A stretch of DNA of 64,000 nucleotides from DATARH01 sp963847345 (GTDB lineage Bacteria; Pseudomonadota; Alphaproteobacteria; ATCC43930; CGMCC-115725). The position numbers and the translations under genes are program-made. Of the stretch, positions 45,216 to 54,269 are shown piece by piece. Within the stretch, counting starts at the first letter, position 1, and the number at the start of each line of letters is the position of its first letter. The DNA is taken from the NCBI GenBank assembly GCA_963847345.1, contig CAWJZU010000035.1, forward strand, positions 124,001 through 188,000, given 5' to 3'. Below the pieces are notes generated by a model, which was not told the origin of the DNA, ran no database searches, and was given only the letters and a program-made list of their open reading frames with translations.

Positions 45216-45881
45216 TCAGCGTGACGGGCGGAACAGCCGGAACGGGTTCGGCAGCGCGTCGGAGGCGGCGCCGAAGCGGCGGCGGATGCCGGTCAAGCGG
45301 TACAAATCGCCGAGGCGGCGCTCGACGAACGCGTCCGTGTCCTCGAAATTCGGCGAGCGGTCGTCGAGCCAATACAATGTCGCGGCGGCCAGGATCGCGG
45401 CGAGACTGGCGCGCTTTGTGTAATAGCTGAAGTCGGTCGGGTGGTCGCCGACCCCTTCCCAGATCGTGTCAACGGTGTCGTACAGGAGCCGCAGCCCGAG
45501 CGGCAGGTTGTGCGGCAGCGCCAGCACCGAAAGGCCGCGCCTGAGCGCCTCGCGCCACGGCAGCACGACCTCGAACCGGAGGTGGATCGCCAGCGCGACG
45601 CGCCGCGACAGGCCGAGCGGCTCGGCCCCTGGTGCTTGGCCGGGGGCTTGCAGCAGCGCCGTTTCGAGCCGCCCAAGCATCTGGCGGTCGGTCCAATGGC
45701 TCATTGCGGCGACCATGTTGGGCGCGCCGCGAGGGAACAGCGCCGTAGCCTCCTCGAACGGGATGCCGGCTCGCCGCGCCGCCCCGCGCAGCGCGCGCTG
45801 CGACCAGCCGTCGAACGGCACGTCGGGAAGGATTGCCTCGATCAGCCGCTCGCGTTCGCTGTCGGCGAACGGGCTTCTCAT
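45216..45881 (-). CDS. COQ9 family ubiquinone biosynthesis protein
   Basis: 221 residues, all-helical, TetR-like fold. The N-terminal RLIEAILPDVPFDGWSQRAL is family-typical, followed by ALFPRGAPNMVAAMSHWTD and the conserved C-terminal part FYYTKR-like SYYTKRASLAAILAAATLYW. COQ9 binds ubiquinone precursors and presents them to the hydroxylases. Its start overlaps the def stop by four bases (ATGA). COQ9 beside def is unusual functionally but may only reflect operon packing. Confidence 0.87.
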   Translation of the reverse strand: MRSPFADSERERLIEAILPDVPFDGWSQRALRGAARRAGIPFEEATALFPRGAPNMVAAMSHWTDRQMLGRLETALLQAPGQAPGAEPLGLSRRVALAIHLRFEVVLPWREALRRGLSVLALPHNLPLGLRLLYDTVDTIWEGVGDHPTDFSYYTKRASLAAILAAATLYWLDDRSPNFEDTDAFVERRLGDLYRLTGIRRRFGAASDALPNPFRLFRPSR

Positions 45882-46441
45882 GCGGGCTGCTCCGCGTCGA
45901 GGATCGCTGCGACATCGAGCGGGTGACGCTGCAATTCCTCGACAAAGCCGATGAGGCGGTGATCAGTGATGCGCTGCGGATAGAGAATGCCGTCGAGGTG
46001 ATCGCATTCGTGCTGCACGACGCGGGCGTGAAACCCGGCGGCCTCACGCTCGATCACGCCCCCGTCCAGCCCGGTCGCCGTGTAGCGGATGCGCAGGTGG
46101 CGCGGCACGACCCCGCGCAGCCCCGGCACCGACAGGCAACCCTCCCAGCCGAACGCGACCTCGTCGCCGACCGGCTCGATGACCGGGTTGATCAATACGG
46201 TCAGGTCCTGCTCCGAGTCGCCGGGCAGACCGGTGAGCCGCTCGCCGCCGACGCGGAAGACAACGATGCGCCACGGCATATGCACTTGCGGCGCGGCAAT
46301 ACCCGTACCGCCGGCATCCTCCATCGTCTCGATCATGTCCTCGACGAGGCGGCGCACCCAGGAGGCGGTCGGGTCCTCGACCGGCTTGGCCGGAACGCGC
46401 AGCACCGGATGTCCCATGCGGGCGATCTTCAGCAGAGCCAT
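45878..46441 (-). CDS. def: Peptide deformylase
   Basis: Removes the N-formyl group from nascent proteins. The 187 residues carry the three motifs: GGTGIAAPQ (44-52), EGCLSVPG (Glu100, Cys102) and QHECDHLDG (His144, Glu145, His148), which supply the metal ligands and catalytic Glu. No fmt gene is next to it; instead COQ9 follows with an ATGA overlap. Probably the second-type (accessory) deformylase of alphaproteobacteria, though this needs the rest of the genome. Confidence 0.93.
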   Translation of the reverse strand: MALLKIARMGHPVLRVPAKPVEDPTASWVRRLVEDMIETMEDAGGTGIAAPQVHMPWRIVVFRVGGERLTGLPGDSEQDLTVLINPVIEPVGDEVAFGWEGCLSVPGLRGVVPRHLRIRYTATGLDGGVIEREAAGFHARVVQHECDHLDGILYPQRITDHRLIGFVEELQRHPLDVAAILDAEQPA

Positions 46442-46614
46442 GTCGCGAATATGAAGACGCTGTCGGGCAAATTAAAGCGCGCGGCGGGAGGCCATGCGCG
46501 CGAGCCGCCGATGCGGCGTCATGCCGAGGAATAGCGCTCGCCATTGCCGTACCCTTCGGCTACGAGGCGAATATCGCGTCACGGCTGCAACCGGCGAGCC
46601 AGAGGTGAGGCAGG

Positions 46615-48351
46615 ATGGAGAAGCGCTGGGGGCTGCCGCTGATCGCCTGGCCGTCGCGGCTGCGCCCGAACGCCTGGGACATTGTGGCGCTGCCGCTGGT
46701 GCTCGGGGCTTTGGCTCTCGTCGCATGGGGCGGCTTTGCGATGGGAGCGCGCTACAAGTTCGGCGACGCGCTGCCGATCAGCCTCGACCCGTGGCACCTG
46801 CCGGAATACGCGCTGCGCACCGTGCTGCGCATGGTGGTGTCGCTGCTCGTCTCGCTGGTCTTCAGCCTCGCCTGCGGCGCGCTCGCGGCCAAGAGTCGAC
46901 AGGCCGAGAAGATCGTGATCCCGGCGCTCGATATCCTGCAATCGGTGCCGATTCTCGGATTTCTCGCGGCCACCGTCACCGGTTTCATGGCGCTGTTTCC
47001 AGGACGGCTGCTCGGCGTCGAGTGTGCCGCGATTTTCGCGATCTTCACCTCGCAGGCATGGAACATGGCGTTCAGCGTGTACCAGTCGCTGCGCACGCTG
47101 CCGGCCGAGCTTATCGACGCGGCGCGCGTCTATCAGCTTTCGACATGGCAGCGCTTTTGGCGTCTCGAAGTCCCGCACGCGGTCCCGAACCTCGTCTGGA
47201 ACATGATGATGTCGGTGTCGGGGGGCTGGTTTTTCGTCGTCGCCTCGGAAGCGATTACGGTCGCGAACCAGACGATACTGCTGCCGGGCGTCGGGTCGTA
47301 TATCGCGACGGCGATCTCCGAGCGCGATCTCGGCGCGATCGGGTACGCCCTCGTCACGATGCTGATCGTCATTCTGTTGTACGACCAGCTGCTGTTCCGG
47401 CCGCTGCTCGCATGGTCGCGCAAATTCGCCGGGGACCTGTCCGCGGACGAGGATTACTTCCGCCCGTGGTTTCTGATCGTACTGCAGCGCGCGCGGGTGT
47501 TCGACCTGGTGCAGATGCTCGGGCGCACAGCCAGCAGCGCCATCGACAACGCCCTGCGCGGGATTTCGCGCAGACTGTCAGTCAGGCGGGTGCCAACCGC
47601 GGCGGCGCCGCGCTTCGAGCGGGTGCTTGATCTCGTATTGCTGGCTCTGGGGCTTGCCGGGGGGCTGTGGCTGTTTCGGTTCATCGGCGAGAGCGTGCCG
47701 GCCGCGGAAATCGGATGGGTGTTCGTCCTCGGCCTCATCACGGCGGTTCGGGTCTTCGTGCTGATCGTGCTGGCCTCGGCCGTCTGGGTGCCGATCGGCG
47801 TATGGATCGGCCTGCATCCCCGCCTCGCCGACAAGGCGCAGCCGATCGTGCAATTCCTTGCCGCGTTTCCGGCGAATTTGTTCTTTCCGCCGGCTGTGGT
47901 GCTGATTCTGAGCTTTCGGCTCAACCCCGACATCTGGCTCAGCCCGTTGATGATCCTCGGGACCCAATGGTACATCCTGTTCAACGTCATCGCTGGGAGC
48001 ACAGGTCTGTCGCGCGATCTGCAGCTCACCGCGACGACGCTCGGGGTACGCGGCTGGCTGTGGTGGCGGCGCGTCATGTTGCCGACGATTTTCCCGGCCT
48101 ATGTTACCGGCGCGGTGACCGCCGCCGGCGGCTCGTGGAACGCCAGCATCGTCTCCGAAGTCGTGCAATGGGGGGACACGACCTTGCGCGCGACCGGAAT
48201 CGGCGCTTACATCGCCGTCTACACGGCAACCGGCGACGCGGCCCGCATTTCGCTCGGCATCGCCGTGCTGTGCCTTTACGTGCTGCTGCTGAACCGGCTG
48301 CTGTGGCACCGGCTGTATGACATTGCGGTCGAGCGGCTGCGGCTCGACTGA
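46615..48351 (+). CDS. ABC transporter permease, two fused permease domains
   Basis: 578 residues, about twelve membrane segments. Two binding-protein-dependent permease domains are joined in one chain. The first has its EAA loop in LRTLPAELIDAARVYQLSTW and the second in LGVRGWLWWRRVMLPTIFPAY. The fold resembles SsuC/TauC/NrtB-type importers. A domain-duplicated permease can form the whole pore alone. GAGG precedes the ATG. The ATPase gene follows 10 bases after. No solute-binding protein gene is nearby, so the substrate is unknown. Confidence 0.88.
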   Translation: MEKRWGLPLIAWPSRLRPNAWDIVALPLVLGALALVAWGGFAMGARYKFGDALPISLDPWHLPEYALRTVLRMVVSLLVSLVFSLACGALAAKSRQAEKIVIPALDILQSVPILGFLAATVTGFMALFPGRLLGVECAAIFAIFTSQAWNMAFSVYQSLRTLPAELIDAARVYQLSTWQRFWRLEVPHAVPNLVWNMMMSVSGGWFFVVASEAITVANQTILLPGVGSYIATAISERDLGAIGYALVTMLIVILLYDQLLFRPLLAWSRKFAGDLSADEDYFRPWFLIVLQRARVFDLVQMLGRTASSAIDNALRGISRRLSVRRVPTAAAPRFERVLDLVLLALGLAGGLWLFRFIGESVPAAEIGWVFVLGLITAVRVFVLIVLASAVWVPIGVWIGLHPRLADKAQPIVQFLAAFPANLFFPPAVVLILSFRLNPDIWLSPLMILGTQWYILFNVIAGSTGLSRDLQLTATTLGVRGWLWWRRVMLPTIFPAYVTGAVTAAGGSWNASIVSEVVQWGDTTLRATGIGAYIAVYTATGDAARISLGIAVLCLYVLLLNRLLWHRLYDIAVERLRLD

Positions 48352-48361
48352 GGCAGGATGA

Positions 48362-49702
48362 ATGGTTGAACTTGTCGCCGAGAACCAGCCCGCGCGTGCT
48401 GCCAGCGGTGCAGCGGCCCCATTGCTGCGCGCGGTCGGCATCAGCAAGACGTATCGGACGCCCGACCATCTCGGCCGGCTGGTCCTCGAACGGATCGACT
48501 TCACCCTGCGGCAGGATGAGATCGTTGCTATCCTCGGCAGGTCCGGCGCCGGAAAATCGACATTCCTGCGGATCCTCGCCGGGGTGATCGAGCCGAGCGA
48601 GGGCCGCGTCGAACACGGCGGGGTGCCGATCGAGGGAGCGGTGCGCGGGGTTGCGATGGTGTTCCAGAGCTTCGCGCTGTTTCCCTGGCTGACGGTTCTC
48701 GGCAATGTCGAATTGGGCCTTGAGGCGCAGGGCGTACCGTCCGCCGAGCGGCGCCGCCGCGCGGTCGCGGCGATCGATCAGATCGGTCTGGACGGCTTCG
48801 AGAACGCCTATCCGAAGGAGCTATCCGGCGGCATGCGGCAGCGCGTCGGGTTCGCGCGGGCGCTGGTCGTCCAACCGGACATCCTGCTGCTCGACGAACC
48901 GTTTTCGCAGCTCGACGTGCTGACCGCCGAAACGCTGCGCAACGACTTGACCGAGCTATGGGAACAGCGGCGCATCCCGACCAAGGGGATCATCCTCGTC
49001 TCGCACAACATCGAAGAGGCAGTCGAGATGGCCGACCGTATTCTTATCTTCGGCAGCGATCCCGGCCGCATCACGGGCGAGGTGCGCGTTCCGCTGCCGC
49101 GGCCGCGCGATTGGGAAAGCCCGGCGTTCCGGTACATCGTCGATCAGGTCTATACGCTGCTGACGACCGTTCCCGGCCGCGACGGGCGGCGCGGCGCCAA
49201 GCCGGAACCGATCGGAATCGGCCACCGCCTGCCCGATGCCGCCGAGCAGCAGTTCTCGGGCCTGCTCGAACGGCTGACCGAACCCGCCTATAACGGCCGC
49301 GCCGATCTGCCGAAGCTCGCCGACGAGGAAAACCTCGACATGGACGAGCTGTTTCCGATGATCGAGGCGCTGCAGCTGCTCGGCTTCGCGAATGTCAGCC
49401 GCGGCGATATCGAGCTGACCCCGGCCGGGCGCGCCTATGCCGACGCGGACATGCTCGAGCGCAAGCGCCTGTTCGCCGCCGCCTTATTGAAGAACATACC
49501 GCTGGCGGCGCATATCAGGCGCGTGCTCGACGAGAGACCCGGCCATCGCGCTCCCGCCGCCCGCTTTTTGCGTGAGCTCGAAGACCATCTGTCGGAGGAG
49601 GAAGCCGAGCGCGTGCTGGCCACCGTCATCGACTGGGGCCGCCACGCCGAGATTTTCGCCTACGATTACGATGACGAAGTGCTGAGCCTCGAAAATTTCT
49701 GA
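48362..49702 (+). CDS. ABC transporter ATPase with C-terminal AAA-associated domain
   Basis: 446 residues. Walker A is GRSGAGKST (59-67), Q-loop is MVFQSFALFPWL, signature is LSGGMRQ (154-160) and Walker B is ILLLDEP (174-180). The ATPase domain is closest to the nitrate/sulfonate/taurine group. Residues about 290-430 form an extra helical domain (AAA-associated, winged-helix-like) with FSGLLERLTEPAYNGRADLP and ARFLRELEDHLSEEEAERVL. Such a tail is thought to regulate or bind a partner. It pairs with the double permease directly upstream. Confidence 0.9.
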   Translation: MVELVAENQPARAASGAAAPLLRAVGISKTYRTPDHLGRLVLERIDFTLRQDEIVAILGRSGAGKSTFLRILAGVIEPSEGRVEHGGVPIEGAVRGVAMVFQSFALFPWLTVLGNVELGLEAQGVPSAERRRRAVAAIDQIGLDGFENAYPKELSGGMRQRVGFARALVVQPDILLLDEPFSQLDVLTAETLRNDLTELWEQRRIPTKGIILVSHNIEEAVEMADRILIFGSDPGRITGEVRVPLPRPRDWESPAFRYIVDQVYTLLTTVPGRDGRRGAKPEPIGIGHRLPDAAEQQFSGLLERLTEPAYNGRADLPKLADEENLDMDELFPMIEALQLLGFANVSRGDIELTPAGRAYADADMLERKRLFAAALLKNIPLAAHIRRVLDERPGHRAPAARFLRELEDHLSEEEAERVLATVIDWGRHAEIFAYDYDDEVLSLENF

Positions 49703-49786
49703 CCGCAGCCGCGACCGGATTCGATCCTAAAGCGACAGGCTAGATCGCATATCGTTATCCCTGGGCTTGGACCTGGGGGTCCATAG

Positions 49787-49809
49787 ATGGCCGGGTCAGG
49801 CCCGGCCAT
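49787..49809. repeat. Perfect hairpin between convergent genes
   Basis: ATGGCCGGG (49787-49795) and CCCGGCCAT (49801-49809) with a 5-base loop, between the convergent ABC ATPase and Nudix genes. The T-run needed for a classical terminator is absent on either side. It could be a REP-like element or a rho-assisted terminator for both genes. Confidence 0.5.
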
Positions 49810-49856
49810 ACGGGATCACCGGGACCGATCTGGTCACATACCAAACCGATCCTGCT

Positions 49857-50567
49857 CTAAATATCCCGCACGGCTTCGCGGCAGACCAGGATGCGCCGCT
49901 TGCTGCGCATCGTGCAGAACAGTGGGACCTCCGCCGACGCCGTGCCGTTGCGCACCGCCACGGCGCGCGCCAGCATGAATTGCGTCACATCGCGAAAAGG
50001 CACGAGTTCCTTGTGACCGATCGGATGCCAGCCGACATCCTCGAGTTCGTCGCTCGATGCCGGGTCGCCGAACACCAAATCGCCGTCGGCCAGGAAAAAA
50101 CGCGTGTTGAAGCGGCGGAAGACCGGGGTGGGGGTGATGGCCCTTCCGACATAGGTCAAGACGTCGATCGCCGCGCTGACCCCGCGCCCGGCATAGGCCG
50201 CCTCGATCGGGCTGAGGCGGTGCCGGTCCTCGGCCGATTGTGACGGCGACGAGGTGAGCCGGCCGACCAGCACCCCGACCTCCTCCCAGGTCTCGCGCAG
50301 CGCGGCCCGGGCGGAGCGTGCGAGGCGGGGCGGAAGATGCGCGCCGCCGCTTTCGACGCGCCACGGCTTTTTGTCCTCGGGATCGATCGCGCCGCCGGGA
50401 AATACCCACACCCCCGGCATGAACTTGACATGGCCCGGACGGCGGCCGGCGAGAAGCTCAAGGTCGCGGCCCTTGCCGCGCAGCAGGATCAGCGAGGCGG
50501 CGTCGCGCGGCCGAACGATCGCAGGTTTGGCGCGAACCGCCTCGGATGCTGCGGAAACGTCGTTCAT
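49857..50567 (-). CDS. Nudix hydrolase
   Basis: 236 residues from the ATG at 50567; a longer frame to 50699 runs into repeat DNA. The Nudix box is split: GGAIDP, then a 23-residue insertion, then RAALRETWEEVGVLVG carrying the REXXEEXG core. This places it with the large Nudix proteins of the CoA-diphosphatase/NUDT7-19 type, whose box often carries such an insertion. The nucleotide substrate is not predictable. It is the last gene of the KorAB minus-strand run. Confidence 0.85.
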   Translation of the reverse strand: MNDVSAASEAVRAKPAIVRPRDAASLILLRGKGRDLELLAGRRPGHVKFMPGVWVFPGGAIDPEDKKPWRVESGGAHLPPRLARSARAALRETWEEVGVLVGRLTSSPSQSAEDRHRLSPIEAAYAGRGVSAAIDVLTYVGRAITPTPVFRRFNTRFFLADGDLVFGDPASSDELEDVGWHPIGHKELVPFRDVTQFMLARAVAVRNGTASAEVPLFCTMRSKRRILVCREAVRDI

Positions 50568-50584
50568 CGCTGAACGCTCGATTT

Positions 50585-50631
50585 GGACCGCGGCCGTCCC
50601 GGCTGCCTTGCGGGCAGGATGCCCGCGGTCC
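50585..50631. repeat. Nested inverted repeat upstream of Nudix gene
   Basis: Outer arms GGACCGCGG (50585-50593) and CCGCGGTCC (50623-50631). An inner hairpin GCGGGC (50610-50615) / GCCCGC (50621-50626) overlaps it. It lies in the 83-base korB-Nudix spacer and looks like a short extragenic repeat. Confidence 0.5.
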
Positions 50632-50650
50632 ACACAGAACCCACGCCGGA

Positions 50651-51706
50651 TCAGCGGTGCGCGGCGTTGTAGCGGTCGAGCGCGTTGAGCGGCGGGCAAA
50701 GCTCGGTCTCGCCCAGCGCGTTGAGCGGTTCATCCACTGTGCCGAGAAACGCGTGCAAATCGCCGTGATCGGCCTCGACGAACAAGAGGCCGGTGACGAC
50801 TTCGCCGGCCGCATGACGCTGCTGCAGATAGGTCAGCGCCGAGATCCGGTCATGCGGGTCGTAATCGGTCGCGAGCTTGCGCAGCCGCAGCACCGACCCG
50901 TCATGCTGCACGACGGTTTCGACCGTGCCGGGCGCGTAATCGGCGGTGATGGCGGCGCGCTCGATCATGTAGTCGAGCTGGTTCACCGCCTCGTTGTGGG
51001 CGCGCACGTAATCGAAGCTCTTGGTCGAACCGGGGTGGTTGTTGAACGCGACGCAGGGCGAGATCACGTCGATAAAGGCGGCGCCCTTGTGCTGGATCGC
51101 CGCCTTGACCAGCGGCACGAGCTGCGACTTGTCGCCCGAAAAGCTGCGCGCGACGAACGAGGCGCCGAGTTGCAGCGCCATCGCGACGAGATCGATCGGA
51201 TCATCGGAGTTGACGGCGCCGCGCTTGGCCTTCGAGCCCTTGTCGGCGGTGGCCGAGAATTGCCCCTTGGTCAGCCCGTACACGCCGTTGTTCTCGACGA
51301 TATAGACCATATCCACACCGCGCCGGATGCAATGCGCGAATTGCCCGAGCCCGATCGAGGCCGAGTCGCCGTCGCCCGAGACGCCGAGATAGATCAGGTC
51401 GCGGTTGGCGAGGTTGGCGCCGGTCAAAACGCTCGGCATGCGGCCGTGCACGCTGTTGAAGCCGTGCGACTGGCCCAGGAAATAGGTCGGCGTCTTCGAC
51501 GAGCAGCCGATCCCGGACAGCTTGGCGATCCGGTGCGGCGGCAACGACAATTCGAAGCAGGCCTGGATGATCGCGGCGCTGATCGAATCGTGCCCGCAGC
51601 CGGCGCACAAGGTCGAGACCGAGCCCTCGTAGTCGCGGTGCGTGTAGCCGAGTGCGTTGGTCGGGAGTTTCGGGTGATGCAGCTTGGGTTTGGCGATATA
51701 GGTCAT
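50651..51706 (-). CDS. korB: 2-oxoacid:ferredoxin oxidoreductase, beta (TPP) subunit
   Basis: Thiamine-diphosphate subunit for oxidative decarboxylation of 2-oxoacids with ferredoxin as acceptor. The 351 residues show STLCAGCGHDSISAA, GIGCSSKTP, the TPP-Mg motif GVSGDGDSASIGLGQF...NNGVYGLTKGQFS, and DVISPCVAFNNH. Conserved Cys residues fit the Fe-S cluster of this subunit. The 2-oxoglutarate type (KorB) is favoured by overall resemblance, but pyruvate or other 2-oxoacids cannot be excluded. It is separated from korA by 198 bases containing a MITE-like element. Confidence 0.87.
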   Translation of the reverse strand: MTYIAKPKLHHPKLPTNALGYTHRDYEGSVSTLCAGCGHDSISAAIIQACFELSLPPHRIAKLSGIGCSSKTPTYFLGQSHGFNSVHGRMPSVLTGANLANRDLIYLGVSGDGDSASIGLGQFAHCIRRGVDMVYIVENNGVYGLTKGQFSATADKGSKAKRGAVNSDDPIDLVAMALQLGASFVARSFSGDKSQLVPLVKAAIQHKGAAFIDVISPCVAFNNHPGSTKSFDYVRAHNEAVNQLDYMIERAAITADYAPGTVETVVQHDGSVLRLRKLATDYDPHDRISALTYLQQRHAAGEVVTGLLFVEADHGDLHAFLGTVDEPLNALGETELCPPLNALDRYNAAHR

Positions 51707-51730
51707 TGGGACCTCAACAACGAAGAAATA

Positions 51731-51892
51731 TTCACCACAGAGACACGGAGGGCACTGAGACTATGTTCCGCATTCACGGCAAAAGCCGGGAGCCACTTGT
51801 AAATCGGACGAGCATCGGACAAATGGATCCCGGCTTCCGCCGGAAGGCAACTTTAATCAGTTCCTCCTTGTCCTCTGTGCCTCTGTGGTGAA
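51731..51892. mobile_element. MITE-like element with 24-bp terminal inverted repeats
   Basis: The left end begins TTCACCACAGAGACACGGAG (51731-51754 in full). The reverse complement of the right end (51869-51892) begins TTCACCACAGAGGCACAGAG. The two match at 21 of 24 positions. The 162-base element encodes nothing. Repeats of this general TTCACCACAGAGACACAGAG form are known from many bacterial genomes. A solo end is at 13147-13166. It sits between korA and korB, inside what should be one operon. Confidence 0.65.
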
Positions 51893-51904
51893 AGAACATT
51901 TGGG

Positions 51905-53748
51905 TTACGGCAGCGCCTTGCGCAGCGGCGCGAGGGTGACGACCGACAGCATGTCGGCGATCGCCTTGACGATGAAGCGCGCGGTGATCGGCGTCCCGTC
52001 ATAGTGCAGAATCGGCACGAGCCGGGCCGGGTCGATCTCCAGTTCGGTCGTCAGCAGCGTGCGCATCTGCTTGTCGCGGTTCTGCTCGACGACGAAGACG
52101 CGCTCGTGGTTGCCGATGAAGTCGAACACGTCGTCATGGAACGGGAAGGCGCGGATGCGCAGCGTGTCGAGATGGATGCCGCGCGCCTCGAGGGCATCGA
52201 GCGCCTCTTCCATCGCCAGCGACGACGAGCCGAAATAGATCGCGCCGAACTTGGTCGGCTCCTTCGCGTCGCGCTTGATCGGACGCGGCACGTAGCGCTT
52301 CGCGGTCTCGAACTTGCGCAACAGGCGCTGCATGTTGTCGACATACGGCCCGCCCTCCTCGGTGTAGCGGGCGTAGCGGTCCTTGGTCGTGCCGCGCGTG
52401 AAGAAGGCGCCGCGCGTCGGATGCGTGCCGGGATAGGTGCGGTACGGGATGCCGTCGCCGTCCACATCAAGATAGCGGCCGAATTCCTTGCCGGCTTCGA
52501 GTTCCTCGGCGGTCATGACCTTGCCGCGGTCGTAGTTGCGCGCGGGGTCCCATTTGAGCGGCGGCACCAGCCAGTCGTTCATGCCGATGTCGAGATCCAT
52601 CATCACGAAGACCGGCGTCTGCAGCCGGTCGGCGAGGTCGAGGGCCTCGGCGGCGAAGGTGAAGCATCTCGTTCGGGTCCTGCGGGAACAGCAGCACGTG
52701 CTTGGTGTCGCCGTGCGAGGCATAGGCGGCCGAGAGGATGTCGGCCTGCTGTGTGCGGGTCGGCATGCCGGTCGAGGGGCTGCCGCGCTGGATGTCGAAA
52801 ATGACCGCCGGGATCTCGGCGAAATACGCCAGGCCGATGAATTCCTGCATCAGCGAGATGCCGGGGCCCGAGGTCGCGGTGAACGCGCGCGCGCCGTTCC
52901 AGGCGGCGCCGATCACCATGCCGATCGAGGCCAGTTCGTCCTCGGCCTGGATGATCGCAAAGCGGCTCTTTTTCGTTTCCGGGTCGCGGCGCAGCCGATA
53001 GCAGTGCGCCGCGAAGGCTTCGGCGAGCGACGAGGACGGGGTGATCGGATACCAGGCGCATACCGTCGCACCGCCATAGACCGCGCCGAGCGCCGCCGCG
53101 TCGTTGCCGCTGGTAAAGATCCGGTCGCCGACCTTGTCGCGGGTTTCGAGCCGCAGCCCCAAGCGGGCAATCAAGTTCGCCCGTCGCCCAATCGCGACCG
53201 AGATGCAGCGCGTGCAGGTTCGGCTTGATCAGCGCGTCCTTGCCGCGGAACTGCTCGCCGATCAGTGCCTCGATCGCCGGCACGTCCATGTCGAGCAGGG
53301 CCGACAGCACGCCGAGATAGATGATGTTCTTGAACAGCTGCCGCTGCCGCGCGTCGCTGTAGGTGCGGTTGCAGATCTCGGTCAGCGGTGCGCCGATCAC
53401 GTTGATGTCGTCGCGGAACCGCGACGCCGGCATCGGCTTGGTCGAATCGTACAGCAGATAGCCGCCGGGTTCGATCTCGGCGATGTCCTCGTCCCAGGTC
53501 TGCGGGTTCATCGCAACCATCATGTCGACACCGCCGCGCCGCCCGAGATGGCCGGCCTCGCTGATCCGGACCTCGAACCAGGTCGGCAGCCCCTGGATGT
53601 TCGACGGAAAAATGTTCCGCGAACTCGCCGGAATGCCCATCCGCAGGACCGACTTGGCGAACAGCGCGTTGGCGCTGGCCGAGCCGGAGCCGTTGACGTT
53701 GGCGAATTTGACGACGAAGTCGTTGACGCTGGTTATCGGCTGCGGCAT
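51905..53748 (-). pseudogene. korA: 2-oxoacid:ferredoxin oxidoreductase, alpha (gamma-alpha fused) subunit, two frameshifts
   Basis: The gamma domain at the N-terminus (MPQPITSVNDFVVKFANVNG, GMPASS-like GIPASSRNIFPSNIQGLPTW) is joined to the alpha domain (SGNDAAALGAVYGGATVCAW, YPITPSSSLAEAFAA, IQAEDELASIGMVIGAAWNG) and a C-terminal part (LLRKFETAKRYVPRPI, VFVVEQNRDKQMRTLL). Frames change at a CCC run, 53180-53182, and near 52662-52666. Removing one base at each restores a continuous protein of about 613 residues. The ATG at 53748 overlaps the ferredoxin gene end. The fused gamma-alpha layout is the normal two-subunit KorAB design. Confidence 0.88.
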
Positions 53749-54236
53749 GCGGGCCCGGCCTGTGTGATGTCGATATCGAATTTGCTCATGTCCCATGCGC
53801 CGGTCGGACAGCGCTCGGCGCACAGGCCGCAATGCAGGCAGACATCCTCGTCCTTGACCATGATGCGCCCGGTCTTGAGCGAGTTGCCGATGTAGAGGTC
53901 CTGTTCGAGGTTGAGCGCCGGGGCGCTGAGCCGCCCGCGCAGGTCATCCTCGTCACCGTCCTCGGTGAAGGTGATGCAATCCATCGGGCAGATATCGACG
54001 CAGGCGTCGCACTCGATGCACAGCTTGCCGTTGAACACCGTTTGGATATCGCAGTTCAGGCAGCGCTCGGCTTCGAGATAGGCGAGCTTGTCATCATACC
54101 CGAGTTCGACCTCGGCCCTGATGTCATGCAGCGCGACCTGCAAATCCCGCAGCGGGACCCGGTAACGCTGGTCATTCGAGATGTCGTTATCGTAGCTCCA
54201 CTCGTGGATGCCCATTTTCTGACTGACCAGGGTCAC
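53733..54236 (-). CDS. Di-cluster 4Fe-4S ferredoxin part of GltD-like protein
   Basis: 167 residues, start GTG 54236 or ATG 54215. The first half (VPLRDLQVALHDIRAEVELG, AERCLNCD) is typical of the C-terminus of GltD-like flavoproteins. The second half has two cluster motifs, CIECDACVDICP and CLHCGLCAERCP. Reading upstream in the same frame past a TAG (54272-54270) enters the GltD-like gene without interruption. I therefore think the two were one protein of about 595 residues. It overlaps korA by 16 bases and is the likely electron acceptor of KorAB. Confidence 0.88.
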   Translation of the reverse strand: MTLVSQKMGIHEWSYDNDISNDQRYRVPLRDLQVALHDIRAEVELGYDDKLAYLEAERCLNCDIQTVFNGKLCIECDACVDICPMDCITFTEDGDEDDLRGRLSAPALNLEQDLYIGNSLKTGRIMVKDEDVCLHCGLCAERCPTGAWDMSKFDIDITQAGPACRSR

Positions 54237-54269
54237 GCCAGGCGGCGGGCGGTCGCCGACATCCTCGCC

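Noticed and set aside
10610..53182. Programmed ribosomal frameshifting as an explanation for the broken genes
   Set aside because: The junction sequences share no slippery heptamer or downstream hairpin, and the affected genes are unrelated housekeeping genes that are normally in one frame.
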